Shown here piece by piece: positions 44,551-53,449 of a stretch of DNA of 64,000 nt. A program made the translations under genes and the position numbers. The DNA comes from Comamonadaceae bacterium OS-1 (GTDB lineage: Bacteria; Pseudomonadota; Gammaproteobacteria; Burkholderiales; Burkholderiaceae_C): the NCBI GenBank assembly GCA_027923965.1, contig AP026969.1:4278001-4342000 (forward strand). The letters are read 5' to 3'. Below the pieces are notes generated by a model. The model saw nothing but the letters and a program-made list of their open reading frames with translations, was not told where the DNA came from and ran no database searches. Every line of letters begins with the position of its first letter. Position 1 is the first letter of the stretch.

Positions 44551-45465
44551 TCAGGCGAGACTGGCCAGGGACAGGCGGCAGACCGACAGCAAGGTCAGCA
44601 GGTTAGGGTCGCGCTCGCGCGTGCGCAGAAAGTTCAGGCCAATGGTCTGGCGCATGGCGTATTTGGCTTGCAACGGAATCAGCTGCACCTTGTGCTGGAA
44701 CACATCACGCACGCGGCCCGGCAGCAGGGTGCAGCCCAGGCCACCGCTGACCAGGTTCATCAGCGAAAAAATATCACCGGTCTGCATCACCACATTGGGT
44801 GTGAATTCGGCGATGCGGAAGGCTTCCTGGAAGCCTTTGTAGGTGGCAAAGCCCTCGCTCAGGCTGACAAAGCGCTCGTCAGCACAGCGACCCAGGTCCA
44901 CCGCCGCCATCTCGGCGTAGCGCGAGCCCACCGGCGCGGCAAAGTAGATGTCGTCCTCGAACAGCGGCAGGGACTCGATGTCGGGCGCATCGTCGGGAAT
45001 GGCCATCAGCGCCGCATCGATCACGCCCTGGGCCAGCTTGTGCAGCAGCACGGCGTTCGAGCCCAGCACCAGCTCGGGCTGCAGCTCGGGCTTGCGCACC
45101 TTCAGGGCGATCAGCAGGGCCGGCACGGTCTTGATGGTCAACGAATACAGCGAGCCGATGCGGATCTGGTCGGACGCATAGCCCGCCGCCTCGCGGGTGG
45201 CGCGCACGCCCTGGGCCATCAGGTGCAACACGTCCTTAGCGGCTTCGGCCAGCACCTGCGCCGCCTGGGTCGGGATCAGGTTGCGGCCCTCGTGGCGAAA
45301 CAGTGCGCAGCGCAAGCCCTCCTCCAGGGCATGCAAGGCCCGGTGCACGCTGACCGTGCTGGTGTCCAGCACCTCGGCGGTGCGCGTCAGATTACCTTCC
45401 TGCATGAAGGCCAGAAAAATCTCCAGCCTGCGAAAGGTGATGTCGTCTCCGACGCGCGTGGTCAT
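44551..45465 (-). CDS. mdcR: MdcR, LysR-family regulator of malonate catabolism
   Basis: A 304-residue LysR regulator with RRLEIFLAFMQEGNLTRTAE and STVSVHRALHALEEGLR in the winged helix. This subfamily normally sits at malonate loci and activates them with malonate or malonyl-CoA. It is upstream of madL on the same strand. Start choice: the Met at 45465 overlaps by ATGA the stop of the small gene at 45462, suggesting coupled translation. Confidence 0.85.
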   Translation of the reverse strand: MTTRVGDDITFRRLEIFLAFMQEGNLTRTAEVLDTSTVSVHRALHALEEGLRCALFRHEGRNLIPTQAAQVLAEAAKDVLHLMAQGVRATREAAGYASDQIRIGSLYSLTIKTVPALLIALKVRKPELQPELVLGSNAVLLHKLAQGVIDAALMAIPDDAPDIESLPLFEDDIYFAAPVGSRYAEMAAVDLGRCADERFVSLSEGFATYKGFQEAFRIAEFTPNVVMQTGDIFSLMNLVSGGLGCTLLPGRVRDVFQHKVQLIPLQAKYAMRQTIGLNFLRTRERDPNLLTLLSVCRLSLASLA

Positions 45466-45677
45466 GGCCAGGCCGCGGCCTTGTGGGCTTCGCTGGTGAA
45501 CACGTCGGCCAGGCTCTGAAGGCGCCGGGCACCATTACCCAGCACACACTCGATCCCCTGGCGCGAGCCGGTCGCCAATATGGCTTCCTGGGCGATGGCT
45601 GCCACAACACAGCCACCCAGTCGCCTGGACCGCATGGTGATGGCGAAGGCTTGCGGCATGTGGACGGGATGGGCCAT
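45462..45677 (-). CDS. Small hypothetical protein coupled to mdcR
   Basis: A 71-residue frame (MAHPVHMPQAFAITMRSRRL start) overlapping the mdcR start by four bases. No family is recognised, and no clear ribosome site precedes the ATG at 45677. Composition is normal for the genome, with Ala and Arg common. It may be a real short gene or a leader whose translation feeds mdcR. The coupling is the only positive evidence. Confidence 0.35.
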   Translation of the reverse strand: MAHPVHMPQAFAITMRSRRLGGCVVAAIAQEAILATGSRQGIECVLGNGARRLQSLADVFTSEAHKAAAWP

Positions 45678-45856
45678 GGCGTTCGGTACCTTATTGGATG
45701 CTGTTCCGATTTTGCCTTCAAACCACCCCCCTATTGGCGCATGGCCTGCGCGCTTTCGCCGCGAGCGTGAGCCAACCATCGGCGGCGGTGTCCGACGGTC
45801 AAAACCGGTCTGGTGCCTGACGGGTCAATGCTGGCGGCCACCCCGGTAGGGTCGAT

Positions 45857-45982
45857 TCAATGCCCCAACTTTCGCTGCTGCCAGCGCGCCCGCTGCAGGG
45901 CGCACAGTTCCCACAGGCCCCACACCAGACAGGCCGGCACAGCCACCAGGCGCATGACCGCCGCTTTGCGTAACAAGACCAT
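45857..45982 (-). CDS. 41-residue predicted membrane peptide
   Basis: MVLLRKAAVMRLVAVPACLV, then WGLWELCALQRARWQQRKLGH: one hydrophobic helix between basic ends. The ribosome site AAGGAG (45990-45995) is 7 nt before the ATG, the best such site in this region. It lies 33 bp downstream of the GGDEF/EAL gene on the same strand. No known family is recognised; a membrane peptide or toxin-like peptide is possible. Between 45678 and 45856 nothing convincing is seen. Confidence 0.55.
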   Translation of the reverse strand: MVLLRKAAVMRLVAVPACLVWGLWELCALQRARWQQRKLGH

Positions 45983-46015
45983 GATCGGGCTCCTTCAACA
46001 GACAGAAAGCCCACC

Positions 46016-48295
46016 CTAAACCGACCGCGTGACAGGGGCGTGACCGTCGTCGCCGATGGCCATCGGTGTCGACTCAATATCCTGGACCACCTGGAGAATG
46101 CTCTCGGCAATAACCGCTTCTGAAAACAGAAAGCCCTGAACACCATAACAACCCAACGAGAGAAGTTTGTGGTAAACCCAAATATCTTCAACACCCTCGG
46201 CAATCACCTCGACGTTCAAATTTCTCGCCAATTCCATGGTGGAACTTACAATCGTCGCGCTAGATGGGTGCTCACGCATTTGCCGAATGAACTGCTGGTC
46301 TATTTTAAGAAAGTGGAGCGGCAACTGCTGCAGGTGCAGCAAAGAGCTATAGCCCGTACCATAATCATCGATACTGATTTTGACCCCCAACTCCATCAGG
46401 CCTGACAAAACCTTTTTGACGTGTACGGGGTCAGAAAGAGCGCTCGATTCTGATATTTCAATTTCAAGGTATTTGGCGGGCATAAGGCTTTTTTCCAGCA
46501 CGCCCCTGATTTCTTTAACCAGATCGAAACTCATGATATCTCTGGCGACAACATTGAGGGCAATACCCAGGACCAGGCCCTGTTTGCTCCAGTTGTGCCA
46601 CTGCTTTGCAGCGTCGTTTAAAACCAGGGTAAATAATTGGTGCGCCAGGTCGGTGGTTTCTATTTTTTGGATAAATTCATATGGCATGACCAACCCGCGC
46701 TCGGGATGGTGCCATCGGATCAATGCCTCCACCCCTATCACCTTTTTGGTACTGGCGTGGATTTTAGGCTGGTAATAAACGATCAATTGGCACGCAGCCA
46801 CTGCACCACGAAAATCCGTCAATATCCAGTTTTTGTCTTCGGCAATATCTTTACTCTTTTCATAAACCGCTACCTGGGATTGGCTTTCTCTTGCCCATCC
46901 CAGCGCACGTTCGCTTTCTTTCAGCATGGAAGCAAAATTCAATTTTTCAAAACCTTCATCCACTGCCACCCCTATGCTGCACATGATGCGCAGGGCAACT
47001 CCGTTTACCGTGACCGGGGCCTCCAAAATCCTATGGATGTGCCAAGCTTGCGCCGCGATGGCTCCGCTGTTTTCAACGTTGAGCATCAGCAGTGCGAATT
47101 CATCGCCATCGACTCTGGCGAAATGGTGACCGTTTTTGGTGCTTTCCGCCCATAGGCGGTCGGCAACTGCCTTGATGATCAAGTCGCCCATGTGAAAACC
47201 AAAAATATTGTTGATCGATTTAAATCCATCAATATCGATCAACAACAGCCCATTTATCTTACCCAACTGGAAACTGCTCCTGGTGATCACATGCTCAATA
47301 TGGTTTCGATTGGGCGCGCCTGTGAGGTAATCGGTTCTGTTTTGCGTTTCCAGTCGCCGATTGGTGCGAATTATTTTCTCGACAGATATGCGCAGCTGGT
47401 GCCAACCCAGCAGCATCAATAAAAAAAATCCACCCAAAATACCCACAGTTGCCGGATGCAGGTTTTTGAAGTACACCACCAACAACGAAACAGGCAACAA
47501 AAGCACTGAAGGCAATAATAAGGTCAATACATTGTTGACATGGCTGCTTTCTTCGCTCAGCCGAGGAACGGATATGCGTTCCATGTCCGGGTGCAATGCC
47601 AACGCACCATAGGCCACATAAGCCAGCAACCATAATACGAGATTGAAGTTGGTAGGAACGCCCAAACTGGAGCTGGTACCGTGGAAAAATGATTCTCCCC
47701 CGGCAAACACGGTGGTTGCCACGGCAAGCAGGATGAAAGCACCTGATTTATAAGCCTCACTGCTGGTCCATACCCAGAGCAACATGCCCACCTCGACGAA
47801 AGCCAAGGTTGGGTACATCATCCTGAATGTCTGCGGTTGGTCGATCGAAAATCCATACTCCACAATGGTAGGCAGAAACAGAAACTGCCAACCAATCAAA
47901 ATCAAACTGGTGGCCAGAATGCATGCTTGAAAAAAACCGTGTCTTGGAAATTCTCGGTGTAATGTGCTGGAAAACTGCCACAGTGCCACCACCATGCACA
48001 CATGACCAGATAAAATAAAACCATCTGCCAGCGACAGCCTCGACCCGAAAGCGCCGCTCATATCGGTATTGGCCTGAATCAGTGCGCCAGGCAGTTGCAA
48101 AAATATTGCATATGAATAATAGCGCCATGCCTCCCTGGCCACAGGCTTATTTTTCAAAATACCACGGTATATTCCATACACTCCGTAGATTTCTATTCCA
48201 AAATAGAGAATATCGCGCGAACCAAGACTATCGGCCAGCGGAATGCACACAGATGCCCATGCGCCGAAAATCAAATATTTTTTCCAATCAGACAT
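46016..48295 (-). CDS. GGDEF-EAL c-di-GMP signalling protein with membrane N-terminus
   Basis: A 759-residue inner-membrane protein: about eight helices (residues 5-300), a GGDEF domain with the signature altered to DGDEF (396-400), and an EAL domain (VEALIRW at 523-525 for the EAL, DDYGTGYSS, AEGVED). The EAL residues look complete, so c-di-GMP hydrolysis is expected; the changed GGDEF more likely binds GTP or is inactive. The gene is clearly richer in A+T than its neighbours and is bounded by a 21-nt direct repeat (46026-46046 and 48495-48515), suggesting acquisition. The Met at 48295 starts MSDWKKYLIFG; the longer upstream frame has no membrane or family content. Confidence 0.88.
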   Translation of the reverse strand: MSDWKKYLIFGAWASVCIPLADSLGSRDILYFGIEIYGVYGIYRGILKNKPVAREAWRYYSYAIFLQLPGALIQANTDMSGAFGSRLSLADGFILSGHVCMVVALWQFSSTLHREFPRHGFFQACILATSLILIGWQFLFLPTIVEYGFSIDQPQTFRMMYPTLAFVEVGMLLWVWTSSEAYKSGAFILLAVATTVFAGGESFFHGTSSSLGVPTNFNLVLWLLAYVAYGALALHPDMERISVPRLSEESSHVNNVLTLLLPSVLLLPVSLLVVYFKNLHPATVGILGGFFLLMLLGWHQLRISVEKIIRTNRRLETQNRTDYLTGAPNRNHIEHVITRSSFQLGKINGLLLIDIDGFKSINNIFGFHMGDLIIKAVADRLWAESTKNGHHFARVDGDEFALLMLNVENSGAIAAQAWHIHRILEAPVTVNGVALRIMCSIGVAVDEGFEKLNFASMLKESERALGWARESQSQVAVYEKSKDIAEDKNWILTDFRGAVAACQLIVYYQPKIHASTKKVIGVEALIRWHHPERGLVMPYEFIQKIETTDLAHQLFTLVLNDAAKQWHNWSKQGLVLGIALNVVARDIMSFDLVKEIRGVLEKSLMPAKYLEIEISESSALSDPVHVKKVLSGLMELGVKISIDDYGTGYSSLLHLQQLPLHFLKIDQQFIRQMREHPSSATIVSSTMELARNLNVEVIAEGVEDIWVYHKLLSLGCYGVQGFLFSEAVIAESILQVVQDIESTPMAIGDDGHAPVTRSV
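46026..46046 (+). repeat. 21-nt direct repeat, left copy
   Basis: Perfect 21-nt match to 48495-48515 (starts CGCGTGACAGG, ends GGGCGTGACCG). It covers the codons for the end of the GGDEF/EAL protein (APVTR). Confidence 0.85.
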
Positions 48296-48494
48296 TATTT
48301 TTCTCAGCAGGTTAGGGGGCGCAATACAAAATGTGTATCGTCGACCCAAATCTGAATGGGGATAGCTGAAGACGCCGCGTGGGCGCACCCGACAGCGGGC
48401 CTTGCCTGTTTTAGCGCAAAAATGGGCAATCTATACAAACCGGTACAAATCAACACAAGGTATACAAAATACACTTACATCCCCATAAACCTGG

Positions 48495-48515
48495 CGCGTG
48501 ACAGGGGCGTGACCG
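48495..48515 (+). repeat. 21-nt direct repeat, right copy
   Basis: Same 21 bases in the same orientation, 2469 bp from the left copy, about 70 bp before the M14 gene start at 48584. The AT-rich segment ends here. Confidence 0.85.
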
Positions 48516-48583
48516 AGTGCAATATCCGTACAGCACGCCGGATAAACCCCTGCAATAGCCCCCGCCTCGGTATCCTGAGCGCC

Positions 48584-49618
48584 GTGCACCATCCTTCCCC
48601 CATTGAACTGCCCGAGCTGGACGCGCTGGAGCGCACCATCGCCCTGGGCGGCAAGCACCTGCAAGCGCGCACCGTATGCCACGTAGACCTGCCCGGCGGC
48701 ACCCGCTACCCGGTGCTGTGCGTCACCCTGGGCAATCCCGCTTTGGACGTGCCCGCCGTGGGGTACTTTGGCGGCGTGCACGGGCTGGAGCGCATCGGCG
48801 CGGGCGTGGTGATCGCCTACCTGCACAGCCTGGTGGAGCGGCTGGCCTGGGACAGCGCGCTGCATCGCCAACTCGAATCGGTGCGCCTGGTGTTCATGCC
48901 CATCGTGAATCCTGGTGGTATGGCCTTGGGCACGCGGGCCAATCCGCGCGGGGTGGACCTGATGCGCAACGCGCCGGTGGATGCACGCGAGCCGGTGCCG
49001 TTCCTGGTGGGTGGGCAGCGGCTGAGTGCGCGGCTGCCGTGGTTTCGCGGTGCCTTTGGGGCGGCCATGGAGGCCGAAAACCAGGCCGTGTGCGAAGTGG
49101 TCCAGACCGAACTGTTGTCGCGCACCTTCAGCCTTTCGGTGGACTGCCATTCGGGCTTTGGCACCCGCGACCGGCTGTGGTTCCCCTACGCCCACACCCG
49201 CACGCCGATTGCGCATCTGGCCGAGATGCATGCGCTTCAAACCATCTTTACCGCATCGCACAGCCACTACCGCTACATTTTCGAGCCGCAAAGCCTGCAG
49301 TACCTGGCGCACGGCGACCTGTGGGACCACCTGTACCGGCAGGCCTGCGCGCAGCCGGAGCGCATCTTTTTGCCGCTGACGCTGGAGATGGGCTCCTGGC
49401 TGTGGGTCAAGAAAAACCCGCGCCAGCTGTTCTCGCGCCACGGCATCTTCAACCCGTTGATCGCCCACCGCCAACAGCGCGTGCTGCGCCAGCACCAGTC
49501 GCTGCTGGACTTTCTGGCCCGCGCCGCGCATGGACACCGGCTGTGGCTGCCCGATGTAGACGCACGCACTTACCACCACGCGCAGGCCCGGCACCACTGG
49601 TACGGGAGCCACGCATGA
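48584..49618 (+). CDS. M14-family zinc carboxypeptidase-like protein (DUF2817 type)
   Basis: A 344-residue protein when started at the GTG at 48584; a longer frame from 48356 runs through the AT-rich segment and the direct repeat and is rejected. Zinc ligands: His66 and Glu69 in GGVHGLERIG, and His189 in DCHSGFG; the catalytic Glu is Glu268 in LEMGSW. These features match the M14 peptidases that resemble murein tripeptide amidase or succinylglutamate desuccinylase. The stop overlaps the next gene by 4 bp. The start is uncertain; the substrate is unknown. Confidence 0.75.
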   Translation: MHHPSPIELPELDALERTIALGGKHLQARTVCHVDLPGGTRYPVLCVTLGNPALDVPAVGYFGGVHGLERIGAGVVIAYLHSLVERLAWDSALHRQLESVRLVFMPIVNPGGMALGTRANPRGVDLMRNAPVDAREPVPFLVGGQRLSARLPWFRGAFGAAMEAENQAVCEVVQTELLSRTFSLSVDCHSGFGTRDRLWFPYAHTRTPIAHLAEMHALQTIFTASHSHYRYIFEPQSLQYLAHGDLWDHLYRQACAQPERIFLPLTLEMGSWLWVKKNPRQLFSRHGIFNPLIAHRQQRVLRQHQSLLDFLARAAHGHRLWLPDVDARTYHHAQARHHWYGSHA

Positions 49619-50364
49619 GTACCTGGATCTTCCTGCGCGGCCTGGCCCGCGAAAGTGGCCACTGGGGTGCGTTCACCCCGCAATTTGAGAATGCCCTGCC
49701 CGGCGGCGAGGTGGTGGCGCTGGACCTGCCCGGCAACGGGAGCCTGTGCCAGCAGGCCAGCCCCACACGGGTGCAGGACATGGTGGCGCACTGCCGCGCC
49801 GAGCTGGACCGCCGCTGGCTACCACCGCCCTACCACCTGCTTGGCATGTCGCTGGGCGCGATGGTGGCGGTGGCGTGGTCGGCGGCGCACCCCATTGAAG
49901 TGGCAGCGCAGGTGCTGGTCAACACCAGCCTGCGCCCGTTCAGCCCGTTCTACCAGCGGCTGCGGCCCCGCAATTACGGTTTGCTGCTGCGGCTGGCCTT
50001 GCTGGGTGCCAGCCCTGAAGACTGGGAGCGCAGCGTCCTGCGCATCACCAGCCATGGCGGGCAGGATGCGGTCCTTTCGCAGTGGCTGGCCCTGCGCGCG
50101 CAGCACCCCGTCACCCGCGCCAATGCCCTGCGCCAACTGCTGGCTGCCGCCCGCTACCGTGCGCCAGATGCCGTTTCCACCCCCACCCTGCTACTGGCCA
50201 GCGCGCAAGACCAGTTGGTATCGGTGGCCTGCTCTCAGGCCTTGGCCCGGCAGTGGCAGTGCAGTCTGCAGGTGCATCCCACGGCCGGACACGACCTGCC
50301 GCTGGACGACGGCGACTGGGTGGTCCGGCAGATCGCCGGGGCACGATCGCTACTTAATTTATAG
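49615..50364 (+). CDS. Alpha/beta hydrolase
   Basis: A 249-residue hydrolase with WIFLRGLARESGHWG (oxyanion region), nucleophile Ser79 in GMSLGA, Asp in SAQDQLVS and His in AGHDLPLDDG. The fold is the esterase/lipase/thioesterase type. It overlaps the M14 gene by ATGA, so the two are translated together and may act on one peptide or ester. Convergent with the HDOD gene. Confidence 0.83.
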   Translation: MSTWIFLRGLARESGHWGAFTPQFENALPGGEVVALDLPGNGSLCQQASPTRVQDMVAHCRAELDRRWLPPPYHLLGMSLGAMVAVAWSAAHPIEVAAQVLVNTSLRPFSPFYQRLRPRNYGLLLRLALLGASPEDWERSVLRITSHGGQDAVLSQWLALRAQHPVTRANALRQLLAAARYRAPDAVSTPTLLLASAQDQLVSVACSQALARQWQCSLQVHPTAGHDLPLDDGDWVVRQIAGARSLLNL

Positions 50365-50412
50365 CTTGTCACGCTTATGGAATAAGCACGAACGGCCTAA
50401 AAATCTTATAAA
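50360..50412. repeat. Family A palindromic repeat (copy 11)
   Basis: TATAGCTTGTCACGCTTATG then GAATAAGCACGAACGGCC. It fills the gap between the convergent hydrolase and HDOD genes. Confidence 0.7.
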
Positions 50413-50425
50413 ACCGACATCCTGC

Positions 50426-52483
50426 TCACACGGACTGTCGGAAGGCAATGATGGCCTGGTTGCGCAGGGTGCGCAGCAGGGCCAGCTCTTGCTCGTCCAG
50501 CGGCAGCACACCTTTTTCGGCCATGTCGGCGTAGACCAGGCCGAAGGGCTTGCCCTTGATCACCAAGGGCAGCAACAAAAAGGTGGGCGCGTGCACATGG
50601 TTGCGGTACCAGGCGGGCAGGCGCTGGGCGATGCGCGGTTCGGTGGCATCGCTGATCAAGGTGTCCACCCCTTTGAGGCAGACGGTGCTGAACAGGTCCA
50701 GGCTGCTGGCCTTGAGGGCGATATGGAAGGTTTTGACGACGCTGTCGATACGGCCCACCCCCTCCACACCCGCGCCCAGGCCGAAGCGCCCGGTCAGGGC
50801 ATCGACCTTGGGGTCGCGCAGGCAGAACACCACCCGTTGGAAACCCATGGCACGGTACATCGTCTCCAAAATCATGCGCAGCACGTCGCTGAGCTTGAAG
50901 TCTTCCACCATCGCCTGGCTGATGTCCTGGATGCCGGCCGACAGCACATCGGCCACGCTGGGCGCCACCACAGGGTGGTCCTTGTCGGGCACAGGGGTTG
51001 GCGTGGCCTGCAGGGCCATCGGAGCCAGGGCATCGGGCGGCTCGGCCTTCTCGGCTATCGGTAGCGGGTGGGCGGCGATGTCTTCATCCGGGTGCTGCAG
51101 CAATTGGGCAGCAGCCGATCCCTCCTGCACGCTCAGTTCCATGGCACTGGCCATGTCGATCAGTTTCTTGCGCGCCGCCACGGTGGCCTGGCGCACCTGC
51201 TGGGGGCGGATGCCCAGGGTTTTGGCGTACAGACCGGCCTCTTGCGCCAGCCGCAGCTCCAGCTCGCGGGGCGGGGCGCGCAGCAGGATGTCGGCCATGT
51301 CGTTGGCCACCAGGGCGATCCAGCGCAGCCGCTCGGCCGACTGCACCGGCGGGCGCAACGGCGGTTCACCCCGCGGTCGGCGCATGCTGTGCTGGATGGC
51401 CTCGGGCAGGCCCCAGGCTTTGGCCACGCCCAGGCCCAGGGTTTCAAAGTCCACCCCCAGCACGCTGGCAGAGGCGCGGGCTTCGGACAAGGGTTTGTAG
51501 CTGGAACCCACCAGGTGGCGCACGGCCCGGGCTTCGTCGGCAAAGTAGAACTCGGCCAGCATGCGGCCCAGGTTCTGGAACATGGCGGCGATGAAGGCCT
51601 CTTCGTTTTCGTGTGCCTCGGCGCACAGCTCCACCGCGATCGAGCCGGCCATCAGGGCGCGCAAAAACTCGTCCTTGATCAGGTGGGCATGGGCCTTGTC
51701 GCGCATGTGCTCCAGCAGCACCAGGCTCAGCGCCATATTGCGCACGCCGTTGAAGCCCACCAGACTGACCGCCCGCGACACCGTGTTGATGCTGCCGCCC
51801 CGGGCTGCGAAATGCGCGCTGTTGACCAGGCGCAGCAGCTTGTTGGTCAGCGCCACGTCTTTCAGGACTTCGTTGGTGAAGCTGGCAATGCTCTCGGTTT
51901 CCGAGGTGGCCATGCCCTGGATACGCACCACCGCATCCGACATGGCGGGGAAGTCGCTCTTGAAACGCATCCGGGCCATCAGCGCGTCCAGGCTGCCGTT
52001 GCCGGGGGCACCCGGTGTACCGGGCAATACGCTCAACGGCGCGTGCAGCGTACTGTCGGCCCACTGCGACAAGGCCCTGCGCAGGGCCTGCAGGCTGGGG
52101 GTACGCTGGGTCTCGGGGGCCTGGGCCTGGTCCACGATGGCCTGCAGATCAGCATCCATGTCCAAGCCCGACCCGTGCGGACCGGACAGCATGGCTTCCA
52201 GCACATGGCCCACCGCGCCCACGTCGTCCTGCGGCAGGGCCGCGGCCGCGAATGCAGTGTCGGTGAAGTCAGCCGAGTTCGCCAGGTGGGCCCGGCCCGT
52301 GGCATCCACCAGCACGTTGCCTATGCTGGGTGGGCCGTGGGGCCGCCCGGCGGCATGGGCGGCCAGCAGGGCATCGAGCAAGTCCAGGGCCAGCGCCACG
52401 GCCTCTGCAGGCGGCAGTGCACCGCGCTGGGCCAGCAAACTATGTAAATTAGGCAACGACGTGCGGGGGTCAGGGTCGGCCAT
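50426..52483 (-). CDS. Pseudokinase-HDOD-GAF signalling protein
   Basis: A 685-residue cytoplasmic protein. Residues 1-150 resemble the C-lobe of a protein kinase (HGPPSIGNVLVDATGRAHLA) but lack a complete HRD and DFG, so it is likely a pseudokinase. Residues about 176-380 are an HDOD domain (SDFPAMSDAVVRIQG, TNKLLRLVNSAHF, AMFQNLGRMLAEFYF). Residues about 515-685 are a GAF domain (LSDVLRMILETMYRAMGFQR). HDOD proteins act in bacterial signalling, often with c-di-GMP or stress pathways. The Met at 52483 follows 35 non-conserved codons. The neighbours give no clue. Confidence 0.78.
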   Translation of the reverse strand: MADPDPRTSLPNLHSLLAQRGALPPAEAVALALDLLDALLAAHAAGRPHGPPSIGNVLVDATGRAHLANSADFTDTAFAAAALPQDDVGAVGHVLEAMLSGPHGSGLDMDADLQAIVDQAQAPETQRTPSLQALRRALSQWADSTLHAPLSVLPGTPGAPGNGSLDALMARMRFKSDFPAMSDAVVRIQGMATSETESIASFTNEVLKDVALTNKLLRLVNSAHFAARGGSINTVSRAVSLVGFNGVRNMALSLVLLEHMRDKAHAHLIKDEFLRALMAGSIAVELCAEAHENEEAFIAAMFQNLGRMLAEFYFADEARAVRHLVGSSYKPLSEARASASVLGVDFETLGLGVAKAWGLPEAIQHSMRRPRGEPPLRPPVQSAERLRWIALVANDMADILLRAPPRELELRLAQEAGLYAKTLGIRPQQVRQATVAARKKLIDMASAMELSVQEGSAAAQLLQHPDEDIAAHPLPIAEKAEPPDALAPMALQATPTPVPDKDHPVVAPSVADVLSAGIQDISQAMVEDFKLSDVLRMILETMYRAMGFQRVVFCLRDPKVDALTGRFGLGAGVEGVGRIDSVVKTFHIALKASSLDLFSTVCLKGVDTLISDATEPRIAQRLPAWYRNHVHAPTFLLLPLVIKGKPFGLVYADMAEKGVLPLDEQELALLRTLRNQAIIAFRQSV

Positions 52484-52707
52484 AGGTCCATCGGTGGGAA
52501 GAAATGTCTCCCGTGGAAGTATGACACTCCCGCCCTGCCCCGGCGGCTTTCTGTCGCAAGTTTCTGCGCACGCCAAAGTGTGCAACAAATGTGTACGTTA
52601 GGGCGACGTTGAATAAATCCCCGTGAGGCGGCGCGCCCTGGACAGGGATGGGATGCTAGGCGCAGACCGCGAAGGGCTCGTTCAGCGTTGCCTTCGTGCG
52701 CCACCGG

Positions 52708-53295
52708 CTACCGGGCGCGGGGGAGCGACCAGGCCAGGCTACCTATACCCGGACCGGGCAGGGCCGATGGGCCGGGCTCGAACATCTCGTGGATGCCCAG
52801 GTTGTCTGCCCCAACGCCCCCGCGTGCGAACAGGGTGTCGGCCTTGCCAGAGGGATCGGACAGCCGGGCCGCGTCGGCGTCGGCAATGGTGGTCTGCAAG
52901 TACGCCGGTGCGCCGTCCAGGTAACCCGTCAGGTGGATGTTCAGCCCGTGCAGATAGACCGCCGTGAAGTACGCGCTGTAGAACACAAAGTCATTGGCCA
53001 CCGGGCTGGGCGGGCTGCCCGGCGGCAATTGCGCGCCCAGCAACATGGCGGTGGGGCCGCTGTGGATGAAGGCCGCGTAAATGGGCGCGTCAGCGGGCGC
53101 GACGCGGGCGTTGACCAGCCCGGCGCTGCCGCCAGTCGCCCTATTCTGCCCCGCCACGTTGAAGCGATTGAAACTCTGGTAGCCATCGGAAAGGCGCGCG
53201 GCCACCGCCGTATGGATGTCATCAAACCTTACCAGGCTCGCCTGGGCCTGGCCCAGGCTGCAGGCCAGGCACAGGGCCAAAGCAGTCCATTGCAT
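52708..53295 (-). CDS. Exported protein resembling PEP-CTERM proteins, anchor degenerate
   Basis: A 195-residue secreted protein with a signal peptide (QWTALALCLACSLGQAQA) and a mature start SLVRFDDIH. The middle VFYSAYFTAVYLHGLNIHL and TGYLDGAP matches the beta-sandwich of many betaproteobacterial PEP-CTERM proteins. The end FEPGPSALPGPGIGSLAW, then SLPRAR, is like a PEP-CTERM sorting signal (Val-Pro-Glu-Pro, helix, Arg tail) in which helix residues have been replaced by Pro and Gly. It may be released to the medium rather than anchored. No exosortase gene is in the window. Confidence 0.6.
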   Translation of the reverse strand: MQWTALALCLACSLGQAQASLVRFDDIHTAVAARLSDGYQSFNRFNVAGQNRATGGSAGLVNARVAPADAPIYAAFIHSGPTAMLLGAQLPPGSPPSPVANDFVFYSAYFTAVYLHGLNIHLTGYLDGAPAYLQTTIADADAARLSDPSGKADTLFARGGVGADNLGIHEMFEPGPSALPGPGIGSLAWSLPRAR

Positions 53296-53449
53296 GGAGG
53301 CGCTCTCCGGGAGGGTGTATTCACGGCCTCCATGGTATTTGCGGGTTTTTTAAGTGGATACAAAAAACCATAAACAATGTGCAAAATACACTTGTATTTG
53401 TAAAAATAGTAGCCGCAGGCACCTGCCCAAATGCCGCTAATATGCGCGG

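Noticed and set aside
46026..48515. Insertion sequence around the c-di-GMP gene
   Set aside because: No transposase or terminal inverted repeats were seen; only direct repeats, so no IS is claimed.
48356..48583. Longer N-terminus for the M14 protein
   Set aside because: It runs through the AT-rich segment and the 21-nt repeat and has no conserved content before the GTG at 48584.
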